Shown: piece after piece, positions 9,174 through 17,957 of the stretch | Numbering within the stretch: the stretch's first letter is position 1 | Layout of the letters: each line of letters opens with the position of its first letter | Assembly (NCBI RefSeq): GCF_022662195.1 | Contig: NZ_JAKMCS010000006.1 | Location: 89,421-153,420 of the forward strand | Reading direction: 5' to 3' | DNA length: 64,000 bases | DNA from: Aestuariivivens insulae | GTDB lineage: Bacteria > Bacteroidota > Bacteroidia > Flavobacteriales > Flavobacteriaceae | The notes under the pieces: generated by a model | Seen by the model: only the letters and a program-made list of their open reading frames with translations | Told to the model about the DNA's origin: nothing | Database searches by the model: none | Program-made: the position numbers and the translations under genes

Positions 9174-9332
9174 TTAATTTCGAAGTAATCTCTATAATGG
9201 ATTGTGTAAACTTAAAAAACCTGTCTATGGGGCAGACAGATAGTAGGAATCCATAATGAAAAATTAGATGCTACATTTAAATTAACTGCCTTTTGCCAAT
9301 AGATTGCCACGTTGCCATGCTCCTCGTATTGA
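9174..9332. repeat. Degenerate dispersed REP-like element (GTCATTRCGAGGA family)
   Basis: 9301-9332 (AGATTGCCACGT ... TCCTCGTATTGAC) matches the complement of the repeat at 37865-37898, and an inverted partial partner CGAAGTAATCT lies at 9181-9191. It fills much of the gap between the DUF3078 gene and the second beta-helix gene. Confidence 0.5.
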
Positions 9333-9369
9333 CGATCATTAAAGTATCTTCTTATTTGGGTAAGTTTTC

Positions 9370-10314
9370 TTAGAATTTGTAACTTAAACCAATAGTGTAA
9401 TAGCTTTGTAATTTGTTGTCTATATTATCAAACGTCGGTTCGGTTTGTGCTGGGACTGCTAAAGGATCGTATTGTCCTAATGCAAAGTCCAGTGCTTCTT
9501 GTTTATTGCTTCGCAATCCAAAATCGAAACCAACACCTATCATTTTCCATAGGGTATAGCTAAAGGAGTTGGACCAGGTCCAGTTGGAATAGTTGCTACT
9601 TTTGTAGCTAACAAAAGCCGATACATTGGATTTAAAATTAATGGCGCCAATTTTACGGGTATAATCGGCTACAATTTTAGTACCCATAGACGATTCAAAA
9701 ATGGTTTCTCCAGAACTAAATACAAAATTGTAGTTTAGGGGGTGAATCACCACTATTAAATTTGAAATTGGCGTCCAGGTACCCCCCACACCAACATCTA
9801 AATAACCAGGATCGTTAAAGTTATCGAGCAAGGTGGTTCTGTATTCCATTAAGCCAGATACAGCAAAGGTTTTGCTTAGGTTTCGTCCATAAAGAGACGA
9901 TAGGTTAAACACATCGGTTGTAGGTCTAAAACTATCATCATCATTGGGGTCGTCTTTATCATCGAGTTTTACCCAATTAAGTTTAATGGTTAAGGCATTT
10001 CTCCAGAAGTATTTCTCTTCGATTAAATTGGCATGCCCATTAAAGGTAATGCCAAAATTCCCCGAAGCATTATTAGGAGTGCCTTGGGCGTACCAATTTT
10101 TAAAATTGGATAAACTTCCTCCTATGATTCCAAAAGCATTCACATGCCAACCAGGGAGTTCATCAAGTTGTTTCTGCAATGCATTAACTTCTTTTTTGAC
10201 GGCATCCAGTTCGGCTTGTTTTTCGGCTTTTTTAGCTTGTAATTCTTCTTTGGTTTGTGCAGTAATGGAAACCATGCTTATAAAGAAAATAGGCAATAAC
10301 AATAGTTTTCTCAT
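9370..10314 (-). CDS. DUF3078 family outer-membrane protein
   Basis: 314 residues. A signal peptide (LLLLPIFFISMVSITAQ) is followed by a short coiled coil of Glu/Lys-rich heptads (about 20-52, ending in LPGW) and a beta-rich region with alternating hydrophobic strands that ends in Phe (YTIGLSYKF), as expected for an outer-membrane beta barrel. The coiled coil plus LPGW and GGSLSNFKNWYAQG pattern is typical of DUF3078 proteins of flavobacteria; their function is not established. It is the last gene of the long minus-strand run that begins with sufA, but a 70-nt gap separates it from the DUF2480 gene. Confidence 0.8.
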   Translation of the reverse strand: MRKLLLLPIFFISMVSITAQTKEELQAKKAEKQAELDAVKKEVNALQKQLDELPGWHVNAFGIIGGSLSNFKNWYAQGTPNNASGNFGITFNGHANLIEEKYFWRNALTIKLNWVKLDDKDDPNDDDSFRPTTDVFNLSSLYGRNLSKTFAVSGLMEYRTTLLDNFNDPGYLDVGVGGTWTPISNLIVVIHPLNYNFVFSSGETIFESSMGTKIVADYTRKIGAINFKSNVSAFVSYKSSNYSNWTWSNSFSYTLWKMIGVGFDFGLRSNKQEALDFALGQYDPLAVPAQTEPTFDNIDNKLQSYYTIGLSYKF

Positions 10315-10385
10315 AGGTTTACGGATAATAAAGTTTCTGCAAATATATAATTTAGATGAATTAGATTACAAAATATGGGCTAAAA

Positions 10386-10892
10386 TTATTTCCTTTTGAA
10401 GAGGGGTACAGAAGAGCAAGCCTCACCATACATAATAGATTTAGCTATGGGTTTAAGCTTATTGGCAAGCATGATGTAAGCATTTTGGGGGACAGGTTTA
10501 TTAGAGCACCCTTTTATAATAATGGGTTTGTCCTCAAACTCTGAAGTATCCAGATGGGTTATAATATCTTGGTAGATGACCGTTTCTAGACCTTCTAAGT
10601 CACCAACAATAACTTTTTTGGCAATTGGCTCTAAATAAATACCCAAAAGCATATAGGCCCACCCCGGAATAATGGCATCGCTACTGCAGGTTAAGGCAAC
10701 ATACGCATCTTGGTATTGTGACCAATCGTGGTCTAGGGCTTGTGTTCTAAAGTCTTTTTCACGTAGTACCAAACCTTCTAACAGCCAATCTTTGATATCA
10801 AACAAAATACGATTGCCTTTAGGATAATAATCCTCAAGGTCTAAGGTTACCAATTTACTGTTCGCAACGCGATTTACAATTTCGTCTTTCAC
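10386..10892 (-). CDS. DUF2480 family protein
   Basis: 168 residues, soluble, no signal peptide. The sequence (IVNRVANSKLVTLDLEDYYP, WSQYQDAYVALTCSSDAIIP, KGCSNKPVPQNAYIML) fits the DUF2480 family, common beside SUF genes in Bacteroidota. Conserved Cys residues in TCSSDA and KGCSNK could bind metal or sulfur, but this is inference. It follows the SufT-like gene by about 80 nt, so a role linked to Fe-S cluster assembly is suggested by context only. Confidence 0.8.
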   Translation of the reverse strand: MKDEIVNRVANSKLVTLDLEDYYPKGNRILFDIKDWLLEGLVLREKDFRTQALDHDWSQYQDAYVALTCSSDAIIPGWAYMLLGIYLEPIAKKVIVGDLEGLETVIYQDIITHLDTSEFEDKPIIIKGCSNKPVPQNAYIMLANKLKPIAKSIMYGEACSSVPLFKRK

Positions 10893-10973
10893 AAGTGTAT
10901 ACTGCTAATTTATTTTTGCAATTAAGCACGAATTTTGATACTGCCAATTGCCACTGAATACTGTAAACTAATT

Positions 10974-11297
10974 TTATAGCATTCCCAATTCCAACTTGGC
11001 TTCTTCGCTCATTAGTTCTTGGGTCCAAGGCGGGTCGAAAGTAATCTCTACTTCGGCACTTTTAACATCGTCCAACGATTTTATTTTTTCTTCTACTTCT
11101 AGTGGTAATGTTTCAGCCACAGGACAATTAGGTGTGGTTAGGGTCATCAAGATTTTTACATCATAATCTTCATTAACGAAGACATCATAAATTAGTCCTA
11201 ATTCGTAAATGTCTACGGGTATTTCCGGATCGTAAATGGTTTTTAAAACGTTTACTATTTTTTCGCCCAATGCTGTAGTATCTATAGTATCACTCAT
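10974..11297 (-). CDS. SufT-like DUF59 (MIP18) Fe-S assembly protein
   Basis: 107 residues covering a single DUF59/MIP18 domain: TIYDPEIPVDIYELGLIYDV, then LTTPNCPVAETLP with the conserved Cys, and a C-terminal VEITFDPPW motif. Proteins of this family assist Fe-S cluster maturation (SufT, and the eukaryotic CIA component). It lies just after sufE in the same orientation, in the SUF region, supporting the call. The length is that of an isolated domain. Confidence 0.88.
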   Translation of the reverse strand: MSDTIDTTALGEKIVNVLKTIYDPEIPVDIYELGLIYDVFVNEDYDVKILMTLTTPNCPVAETLPLEVEEKIKSLDDVKSAEVEITFDPPWTQELMSEEAKLELGML

Positions 11298-11352
11298 TTT
11301 TTTACTTTTTAATTGTTAAGCCATGTATATCTGTCGATAACAAGCAGTTAAA

Positions 11353-11775
11353 CTAACTAAGTTGTGTTTGGTATGCTATGGCATACATTTTAAGTTGTTT
11401 TATCATACTCACTAACCCATTGGCACGGGTAGGAGATAAGTGTTCTTTTAATCCAATGCGATCAATAAAATCGGTGTCAGCATCAATGATGTCTTTTGGG
11501 TGCTGATTGGAAAACACGCGAATTAAAATAGCAATAATACCTTTGGTGATAATCGCATCGCTATCGGCAGTAAATATTATTTTATCGTCCGTCATTTCGG
11601 CATGTACCCATACTTTACTTTGGCAACCTTTAATGATATTGCTCTCGGTTTTATACAGATCGTCTATTAGGGGCAATTCTTTTCCCAGATCTATCATATA
11701 TTGGTAACGCTCTTCCCAGTCGTCGAACATTGAGAACTCGTCTATAATTTCATGTTGTATGGCTTCAATAGTCAC
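11353..11775 (-). CDS. sufE: Cysteine desulfuration protein SufE
   Basis: 140 residues. SufE accepts persulfide sulfur from SufS and passes it to the SufBCD scaffold. The signature IIKGCQSKVWV contains the acceptor Cys, and the N-terminal DWEERYQYMIDLGKELP is typical. It is followed by the SufT-like gene (55 nt) and preceded by the META-domain gene. SufS lies 2.2 kb upstream, so the SufS/SufE pair is separated by two unrelated genes. Confidence 0.95.
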   Translation of the reverse strand: MTIEAIQHEIIDEFSMFDDWEERYQYMIDLGKELPLIDDLYKTESNIIKGCQSKVWVHAEMTDDKIIFTADSDAIITKGIIAILIRVFSNQHPKDIIDADTDFIDRIGLKEHLSPTRANGLVSMIKQLKMYAIAYQTQLS

Positions 11776-11906
11776 AATAATAAATTTAAGTTTGTCGCCT
11801 CAAGTGCAGTCGGGAGGTTATTGATTAATATTTAGGACCAATTGGTCTCGACTGCTCTCGACCAGACAGTTAATTTTAGTTTACAAAAATACAACATCAA
11901 AAGTTG

Positions 11907-12704
11907 CTATTCAATGTTTTCTGAAATTGATAAGATTTCTTTAACAAGTTCGGCAATTGTTTTGGGTGGGTTGCCATGGTCGAAAGCTTGGGTTTCGTAG
12001 GTTTTACCGTTTTGGGTTATTCTTAGACGGGCTATAGCGGCACCATCAAATTGATGATCTTTAGAAGGAGGTTCCAATGCTGAAATCGTTTCGACCTCAA
12101 TAGGTTTTAAGGCTTTGGTTATGCGTTCCCAATGGGCTGGGCTACAATTTTTGGTGATAGTGTCGCCCTTTAATTTATTTACGGTTGAAATCGTCTCTTT
12201 GGTAATTATGATTTGTTTTCGAAACCCTCTTGATGAGGCTGAATATTCTATTTTGATATCATCTGAAGCTATTTCTTTGGTCGCATATAACAATAGTTTT
12301 TTGTCGTTGAAAAACGAAATGCCATTTTGGGAGAAGAGTACAAGGTTTGCTTTTTGAAATGTTTTAAAAAGTTTTTCTTCAATGCGATTGGCATTATCGT
12401 TACAAAGCATCTTAGTGCTCCCCAAGGCACTAAATGTTATATCATTGTTGTTTAATGAAAAAGACCCGAAAAAGCGATTACAGCCAGAAAAACCAAAAAC
12501 CTGTTTGGTGTTATTGTTGAAGGTCATGTTGAGGTTAAAAGAAGAGACATCTTCTTTTTCTAAATCCTTTATTAAGTAATTACCGTTAAGTTCTTTTGGA
12601 GCGTTATGCTCTTGCTGTAATTTCATCATCAAGGTATAATCAGAAGGTCCTCCCCAACAGCATCTCAAAGCTATGATGCAGCATGTTATTAAAGTCAATT
12701 TCAT
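11907..12704 (-). CDS. META/HslJ-domain putative lipoprotein
   Basis: 265 residues. A short hydrophobic N-terminus with Cys residues (ITCCIIALRCC) suggests export, possibly as a lipoprotein, although the lipobox is poor. Residues about 38-140 resemble the META domain (GNYLIKDLE, GFSGCNRFFGSFSLNNNDITF, STKMLCND). The C-terminal 120 residues contain PPSKDHQFDGAAIARLRI and may be a second beta domain; I do not recognise them. META proteins are often stress-related envelope proteins. It lies between the M43 protease terminator and sufE. Confidence 0.7.
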   Translation of the reverse strand: MKLTLITCCIIALRCCWGGPSDYTLMMKLQQEHNAPKELNGNYLIKDLEKEDVSSFNLNMTFNNNTKQVFGFSGCNRFFGSFSLNNNDITFSALGSTKMLCNDNANRIEEKLFKTFQKANLVLFSQNGISFFNDKKLLLYATKEIASDDIKIEYSASSRGFRKQIIITKETISTVNKLKGDTITKNCSPAHWERITKALKPIEVETISALEPPSKDHQFDGAAIARLRITQNGKTYETQAFDHGNPPKTIAELVKEILSISENIE

Positions 12705-12734
12705 GAAGCTATTTTATATTTATTTTTAAGGTAC

Positions 12735-12762
12735 AAAAAAGACGCCAAAGTAGGCGTCTTTT
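12735..12762 (-). terminator. Terminator after the M43 metalloprotease gene
   Basis: Perfect 10-bp stem AAAAGACGCC/GGCGTCTTTT (12737-12746 with 12753-12762), 6-nt loop, with further Ts on the minus strand. It lies 24 nt after the protease stop and marks a transcript boundary inside the SUF region. Confidence 0.85.
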
Positions 12763-12785
12763 AAATTATCTTTTGGGATTAAGAA

Positions 12786-13850
12786 TTAGTTTCCAATCAT
12801 TGAAGCTCTTGCCCCACCAGTTTGGAAAATAGCACGCATTCTATTGCGCTGTCCGTCTGTGAACATGTACATGCAGGCATCGTAAGTGTAGTCCATATAA
12901 TTCATGGTCATATCTGCCGATTTACAACTAACTGATGGATAGGAAGGACATCCTCCATTTGAGGAACGGGCAGAAGGCGTGTCTAAAACAAAATCGTCAT
13001 AACGACATGGCCCATCACCCCAAATATGACGCAGGTTAAAGTAGTGGCCAACTTCGTGTGTTGCTGTTCTACCTAAGCCATAGACACCACTAGTATTTCC
13101 AAAGTAGCTACCGCCTAAAACCACACCGTCTGTGCTTGATGAACCACCTGGGAATTGTGCGTATCCTAAGATACCACCGCCAATATTGCAAACCCAAATA
13201 TTTAAATGGGTCTCTGGTGTCTTTGGCGGGTATGCATATTTTACAGAATCGTTGGTGCCCCAAGATGAGGTTGGATCGTTATGTCTGTAAACGCCAGATA
13301 AAGAGAAGCTAAAGCCTGCATCGGTAGCATCGTTTGCAAAGGTAGTCCCAGAAGGTAATTGGTCTACATTCGTATCTCTAAAATCGGCATTTAAAGTCGC
13401 CATTTGGGTATCTATTTGATTTTGGGTAATAACACTGGCATCTGGGTAAACGATGTGAATGTAAACAGGTATGTTAATGATGCCCATGCCATCTTCTACT
13501 GGAGATACATCTACATCTGTTTCTCCAGTATTTCCACCAGGCTTGCCTCCGCCTCCTGTTGGTTTTCCTTTAGTAGCAATAAATTTTCTGGTATGATATT
13601 CAATATCATACATTTTTTTCTCCAAGGCTGGGTTTTCATTTAACAAGCGGTTTAGATTGTCCATGGTGTAGCAAGATTTCTTGTTGCTTTTTCCATTGGC
13701 TAGTTTTGAAGTAGCGTCATCGTCGGCACCAGTGTAAACATAAAAATCACTCATGTCAATTTGTTGCTCTTGAATAGGGGCTTGTATATCCTCATTACAA
13801 GCTGTGAAAAATAAGGCTATAGTAGCCATACTTAAGAAAGCTTTTTTCAT
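12786..13850 (-). CDS. M43 (pappalysin-like) zinc metalloprotease, lipoprotein
   Basis: 354 residues. A lipoprotein signal (ALFFTACNED) places it in the envelope or outside the cell. The zinc motif is HEVGHYFNLRHIWGD, an extended HExxHxxGxxH-type site (HEVGH-x5-H), followed by a Met-turn region MNYMDYTYDACMYMF. Conserved Cys residues (GPCRYDD, GGCPSYPSVSC) probably form disulfides, as in family M43. A Gly-rich linker (PTGGGGKPGGNTGE) separates the propeptide-like N-terminus from the catalytic domain. It probably digests extracellular protein. It sits between sufS and the META gene with its own terminator and is not obviously part of Fe-S assembly. Confidence 0.88.
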   Translation of the reverse strand: MKKAFLSMATIALFFTACNEDIQAPIQEQQIDMSDFYVYTGADDDATSKLANGKSNKKSCYTMDNLNRLLNENPALEKKMYDIEYHTRKFIATKGKPTGGGGKPGGNTGETDVDVSPVEDGMGIINIPVYIHIVYPDASVITQNQIDTQMATLNADFRDTNVDQLPSGTTFANDATDAGFSFSLSGVYRHNDPTSSWGTNDSVKYAYPPKTPETHLNIWVCNIGGGILGYAQFPGGSSSTDGVVLGGSYFGNTSGVYGLGRTATHEVGHYFNLRHIWGDGPCRYDDFVLDTPSARSSNGGCPSYPSVSCKSADMTMNYMDYTYDACMYMFTDGQRNRMRAIFQTGGARASMIGN

Positions 13851-13998
13851 TATTAAATGGTTTTTGAATTAGTTGATGTTGAAGATAATTTTTTTTGGGA
13901 AATAAATTAAATATTTCACACTGAAAGCATTAAATAATCGATAAAGAGGATTTAGGTTTTGAAAAATTAAGGTTTATAACTAGGTAGACATAAACACT

Positions 13999-15213
13999 TT
14001 AAGAAAGCATCATTTTTGCTTTTTTAACGCCTTCAACCAGTGCATCAATCTCTGCTTTGGTATTGTAAAAAGCGAAAGAAGCTCTTACTGTGCCCGGAAT
14101 TTTGTAAAAGTCCATAATGGGCTGTGCGCAGTGATGACCAGTTCGAACAGCAATACCCAGTTTGTCTAATATGGTGCCTACATCGTAGGGGTGTATGCCT
14201 TCTAAATTAAAGGATATGACCGAAGTTTTCTGTTTTGATGTCCCGTAGATTTTTAGGCCGTCTATGTCTAAAAGTTTTTTGGTGGCATATTGCAACAGAT
14301 CGTTTTCGTAAGTAGCAATAGTATCGAAACCAACCGTGTTCATATAATCCAATGCAGCGCCAAAGGCAATACCGCCACAAATATTCGGGGTGCCTGCTTC
14401 GAACTTATGGGGCAAATCGGCATAAGTGGTTTTTTCAAAGGTTACTTCGGCAATCATTTCACCACCACCTTGATAAGGCGGTAGTTTATTTAGCCATTCT
14501 TCTTTGCCATAGAGCATGCCAACCCCTGTTGGGCCACACATTTTATGGGCCGAGGCCACGTAAAAATCGACATCCAATTCTTGTACGTCTGGTTTTATAT
14601 GTGGACAGGCCTGTGCACCATCTATTAAAACGGCGGCACCAATGTTGTGCGCCTTTTCTATAATGTATTTTATTGGGTTGATAGTCCCTAGTGCGTTAGA
14701 AATATGGTTTACAAAAATCAGTTTTGTTTTTTCTGATAGGAGTTTATCGAATTCAGATATGATCAACTCGCCATCGGTATTCATGGGAATGACCTTTAAT
14801 TTGGCTCCAGTACGTTCGCATAACATTTGCCAAGGCACAATATTGCTATGGTGCTCTAGAGCAGATACAATGATCTCGTCGTCTTGCTTTAATAACGAAG
14901 AAAAGCCATTGGCGACCAAGTTTATCCCATGGGTGGTGCCTGAGGTGAAAATAATTTCATGGGAAAATTTAGCATTAAAGTGAGCTTGAATTTTCTTGCG
15001 TGCCTGTTCATATTTATCGGTAGCTTCCTGACTTAAACTATGTACACCACGATGGATATTGGCATTGTAGTTTGAGTAATAATCTATAATGGAGTCTATA
15101 ACCTGTTGTGGCGTTTGTGAGGTGGCCGCATTATCGAAATAGACCAAAGGCTTACCGTTTATTTTACGGGAAAGTATGGGAAAGTCTTTTCTGATGTCTT
15201 CTACTTTAAACAT
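13999..15213 (-). CDS. sufS: Cysteine desulfurase SufS
   Basis: 404 residues, the usual size. A PLP enzyme that takes sulfur from L-cysteine as an enzyme persulfide. The PLP Lys is in VASAHKMCGPTGVG, and the catalytic Cys is in VRTGHHCAQPIM. HRGVHSLSQEAT and LEHHSNIVPWQ are typical group II motifs. It follows sufD by 120 nt. The partner SufE is encoded at 11353-11775. Confidence 0.96.
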   Translation of the reverse strand: MFKVEDIRKDFPILSRKINGKPLVYFDNAATSQTPQQVIDSIIDYYSNYNANIHRGVHSLSQEATDKYEQARKKIQAHFNAKFSHEIIFTSGTTHGINLVANGFSSLLKQDDEIIVSALEHHSNIVPWQMLCERTGAKLKVIPMNTDGELIISEFDKLLSEKTKLIFVNHISNALGTINPIKYIIEKAHNIGAAVLIDGAQACPHIKPDVQELDVDFYVASAHKMCGPTGVGMLYGKEEWLNKLPPYQGGGEMIAEVTFEKTTYADLPHKFEAGTPNICGGIAFGAALDYMNTVGFDTIATYENDLLQYATKKLLDIDGLKIYGTSKQKTSVISFNLEGIHPYDVGTILDKLGIAVRTGHHCAQPIMDFYKIPGTVRASFAFYNTKAEIDALVEGVKKAKMMLS

Positions 15214-15333
15214 AGTCTTTGGTTTAGCCCCGATAGAAGCGGCATCCTTTTTTGAGATACGAGAAAAAGATACAGCGGATAGCGGGAAATAGCTTCAAAA
15301 AAAAATTTAATAGATACTGACACAAGTTCAGTA

Positions 15334-16647
15334 CTAAAGGTCGAACCCAATATTCACGCCCAATTTGTTGGCTATAATTTTGGTGATGCGTTGTTTTAAT
15401 TCGGGGATTTTAACCGAGCTTAATACATTGTTGCTAAAGGCGTACATTAAAAGGGCTTTGGCTTCTTTTTCTGGAATACCTCGAGAACGTAAGTAGAACA
15501 AGGCACTTTCGTCTAACTGGCCAATAGTACAACCGTGTGAACATTTTACATCGTCTGCAAATATTTCCAACTGGGGCTTGGTGTTTATGGTTGCTTTATC
15601 GCTTACCAAAATATTGTTGTTGGCCTGAAATGCATTGGTTTTTTGGGCTTCTTTTTCTACAATAACTTTACCGTTGAAAACGCCTGTTGCATTGTCGCCA
15701 AAAATACCTTTATAATCTTGGTGGCTCTCACAATTGGGCTCTATATGATGTACCAACGTGTTGTGGTCTACATGTTGTTTGTCTCCAATTATGGTTACGC
15801 CTTTTAGAGTAGAGTCGATACGCTCACCTTCTTGATAGAAGTTGAGGTTGTTTCGTGTTAAGTTACCACCAAACGAGAAGGTATGTACTGAAGCAATACT
15901 TTCTTGTTTTTGTTTGATAAAAGTATTGTCTATTAACGACGCATTTAAGTTATCGTTTTGAATTTTGTAATAGTCTACAATAGCACGTTTGCTAGCAAAT
16001 ACTTCGGTAACGCTATTGGTCAATACTGGGTTGTCCGTTAGGCTTTGATGGCGTTCTATAATTTGAACGTGTGAATTCTCTCCCACAACCACTAAATTCC
16101 TGGGCTGAAGCATTACTGCCGATTCGTTTCCAGTTGAAAAATGAATGATTTGAATGGGCCTTTGAACCAACTTGTTTTTTGGGATATAAATGTAAGCCCC
16201 TTCATTTGAAAACGCCGTGTTTAAAGAAGTCAAACTGTCGTTGTTTGCGGCTTTATTGAAATAGTTTTCTATAACCAAACGGTACTTTGGTTTTGAAAAT
16301 GCGGCCGACATTAAACAAACATCTATGCCTTCGTGTGTGGTTTGGGATAAATGGGATGAATACTTACCATCGATAAAAACAATTTTATAAGAGTCTATAT
16401 CGTGGATTAAATATTTTTTTATGTCCCTATATTCTATCGAATTTTCCTGTTTAGGAAACACACTGTAGTCTTCTTTTAAAATTTTATTTAAAGAAGTATA
16501 CTTCCAGGCTTCTTCTTTTTTTGAAGGGAAGCCTTTTTCTTCGAATATTTTTATGGCATCATTTCTTACGTCTTGAACATAAGCGTCGTTATCGACTCTG
16601 TCCTCGAAAATCATAAATGATGATAATAACTTGTCTTTTAAATCCAT
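15334..16647 (-). CDS. sufD: Fe-S cluster assembly protein SufD
   Basis: 437 residues. SufD pairs with SufB and SufC in the scaffold complex. The SufBD beta-helix core is visible (PQLEIFADDVKCSHGCTIGQ, DESALFYLRSRGIPEKEAKA). The N-terminus GFPSKKEEAWKYTSLNKIL is typical of SufD. It lies 97 nt after sufC; the gap contains a perfect inverted repeat at 16653-16734 that could affect readthrough or message stability. Confidence 0.95.
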   Translation of the reverse strand: MDLKDKLLSSFMIFEDRVDNDAYVQDVRNDAIKIFEEKGFPSKKEEAWKYTSLNKILKEDYSVFPKQENSIEYRDIKKYLIHDIDSYKIVFIDGKYSSHLSQTTHEGIDVCLMSAAFSKPKYRLVIENYFNKAANNDSLTSLNTAFSNEGAYIYIPKNKLVQRPIQIIHFSTGNESAVMLQPRNLVVVGENSHVQIIERHQSLTDNPVLTNSVTEVFASKRAIVDYYKIQNDNLNASLIDNTFIKQKQESIASVHTFSFGGNLTRNNLNFYQEGERIDSTLKGVTIIGDKQHVDHNTLVHHIEPNCESHQDYKGIFGDNATGVFNGKVIVEKEAQKTNAFQANNNILVSDKATINTKPQLEIFADDVKCSHGCTIGQLDESALFYLRSRGIPEKEAKALLMYAFSNNVLSSVKIPELKQRITKIIANKLGVNIGFDL

Positions 16648-16652
16648 TTTAC

Positions 16653-16734
16653 TGTCATTCCTGCGAAGGCAGGAATCTTTATTAATTGTGGTTTAATGCT
16701 ATTATTGTGGATTCCTGCCTTCGCAGGAATGACA
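16653..16734. repeat. Perfect 25-bp inverted repeat (REP-like) between sufC and sufD
   Basis: Arms at 16653-16677 and 16710-16734 are perfect complements over 25 bp with a 32-nt loop. Each arm contains a smaller palindrome, ATTCCTGC-GAAG-GCAGGAAT. This is a dispersed intergenic repeat of the kind common in bacterial genomes, not a normal terminator, since the genes on both sides must be expressed together. Confidence 0.85.
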
Positions 16735-16744
16735 AAACAATTAA

Positions 16745-17497
16745 TTATATGTTTACCTCTTCTTTAATCCAATCGTATCCTTTTTCTTCGAGTTCGTGGG
16801 CTAACTCTTTGGTGCCGGACTTTACTATTTTACCATTATGTAAAACATGTACATAGTCTGGTACAATATAGTCTAACAAACGTTGGTAATGGGTAATAAC
16901 AACCACAGCATTGTCTTTGCTTTTTAATTTGTTAACACCATTGGCAACAATACGAAGCGCATCGATATCCAAACCAGAATCGGTTTCATCCAAAATAGCC
17001 AGCTTGGGGTCTAACATAGCCATTTGAAAGATTTCATTTCTCTTTTTTTCACCACCAGAGAATCCTTCGTTTAACGAGCGTGACAGAAATTTTCTGTCGA
17101 TTTCCAGTAAATCGGCTTTTTCACGAATAAGCTTAAGCATATCCTTAGCAGGCATTTCCTCTAGGCCTTGTGCTTTTCTCGATTCGTTAATTGCTGTTTT
17201 TATAAAATTGGTAACAGATACACCTGGAATTTCTACAGGGTACTGAAACGACAAAAATATACCTTTATGTGCTCGTTCTTCAGCTCCTAAATCTTCTATA
17301 TCTTCGGTGTTAAAAGTAATGCTGCCTTTGGTTACTTCGTACTCTTCTTTACCTGCTATCACAGAGGCCAATGTACTTTTTCCCGAACCGTTAGGGCCCA
17401 TAATGGCGTGTACTTCGCCTGGCTTTACTTCAAGGTTAATACCCTTTAAAATACTTTTGTCTTCAACACTTGCGTGTAAATTTTCAATTTTTAACAT
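16745..17497 (-). CDS. sufC: Fe-S assembly ATPase SufC
   Basis: 250 residues. ABC-type ATPase that drives the SufBCD scaffold. Walker A is GPNGSGKST, the signature is FSGGEKKRNE, and Walker B is LAILDETDSGLD, followed by the H-loop in VVVITHYQRLL. No membrane segments are present. It lies 23 nt after the small lipoprotein gene and before sufD. Confidence 0.96.
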   Translation of the reverse strand: MLKIENLHASVEDKSILKGINLEVKPGEVHAIMGPNGSGKSTLASVIAGKEEYEVTKGSITFNTEDIEDLGAEERAHKGIFLSFQYPVEIPGVSVTNFIKTAINESRKAQGLEEMPAKDMLKLIREKADLLEIDRKFLSRSLNEGFSGGEKKRNEIFQMAMLDPKLAILDETDSGLDIDALRIVANGVNKLKSKDNAVVVITHYQRLLDYIVPDYVHVLHNGKIVKSGTKELAHELEEKGYDWIKEEVNI

Positions 17498-17520
17498 ATG
17501 ATTATTTTAAATCTCAGTAA

Positions 17521-17940
17521 TTAGCTACCTAATTCTACAACGTTATTATCTTCTTTTTTGGGTTCAAAAACATTAAGGATTTCCTTAATTTCTACTTTAT
17601 GTTCCCAAAGGATTTTGTCATCTTTTTTATCGGTAATCCTTCCTCTAATCTCAACAGGGATCATATCGGTTGGAGCCGTTTTGTATTGTTGGACGAGCTT
17701 GTTTAACTCATGCATCTTATCGGTAATAAAAACGCCATAAATATCGGCGTGGGTTTGTAGCACTGCTGCCCCGTCGTAATACACAAATTCACCTTTTAAT
17801 AGCGTTAGTCCATCGCCTTGTTTTGCAGTGCGTTCGGTGACATTGGCAGACGTATTATCTTCTAATGGGTTAGATTTGGCTTCATTTTTACAGTTTGAAA
17901 ATGCTACTGAAATCAATGCTATTAAAAGTGTTTTTTTCAT
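17521..17940 (-). CDS. Small putative lipoprotein between sufB and sufC
   Basis: 139 residues. An N-terminal hydrophobic stretch ends in VAFSNC, a plausible lipobox, so an envelope lipoprotein is likely. The mature part is short and charged (LLKGEFVYYDGAAVLQTHAD, IPVEIRGRITDKKD, KIEI-type strands) and matches no family I recognise. It lies 17 nt after sufB and 23 nt before sufC and so is co-transcribed with cytosolic Fe-S machinery, an odd location for an exported protein. Function unknown. Confidence 0.75.
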   Translation of the reverse strand: MKKTLLIALISVAFSNCKNEAKSNPLEDNTSANVTERTAKQGDGLTLLKGEFVYYDGAAVLQTHADIYGVFITDKMHELNKLVQQYKTAPTDMIPVEIRGRITDKKDDKILWEHKVEIKEILNVFEPKKEDNNVVELGS

Positions 17941-17957
17941 TTTTTAGAATTTGATTT

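Noticed and set aside
16653-16734. Terminator between sufC and sufD
   Set aside because: There is no T-run after the stem and termination here would silence sufD and sufS; it looks like a dispersed repeat.
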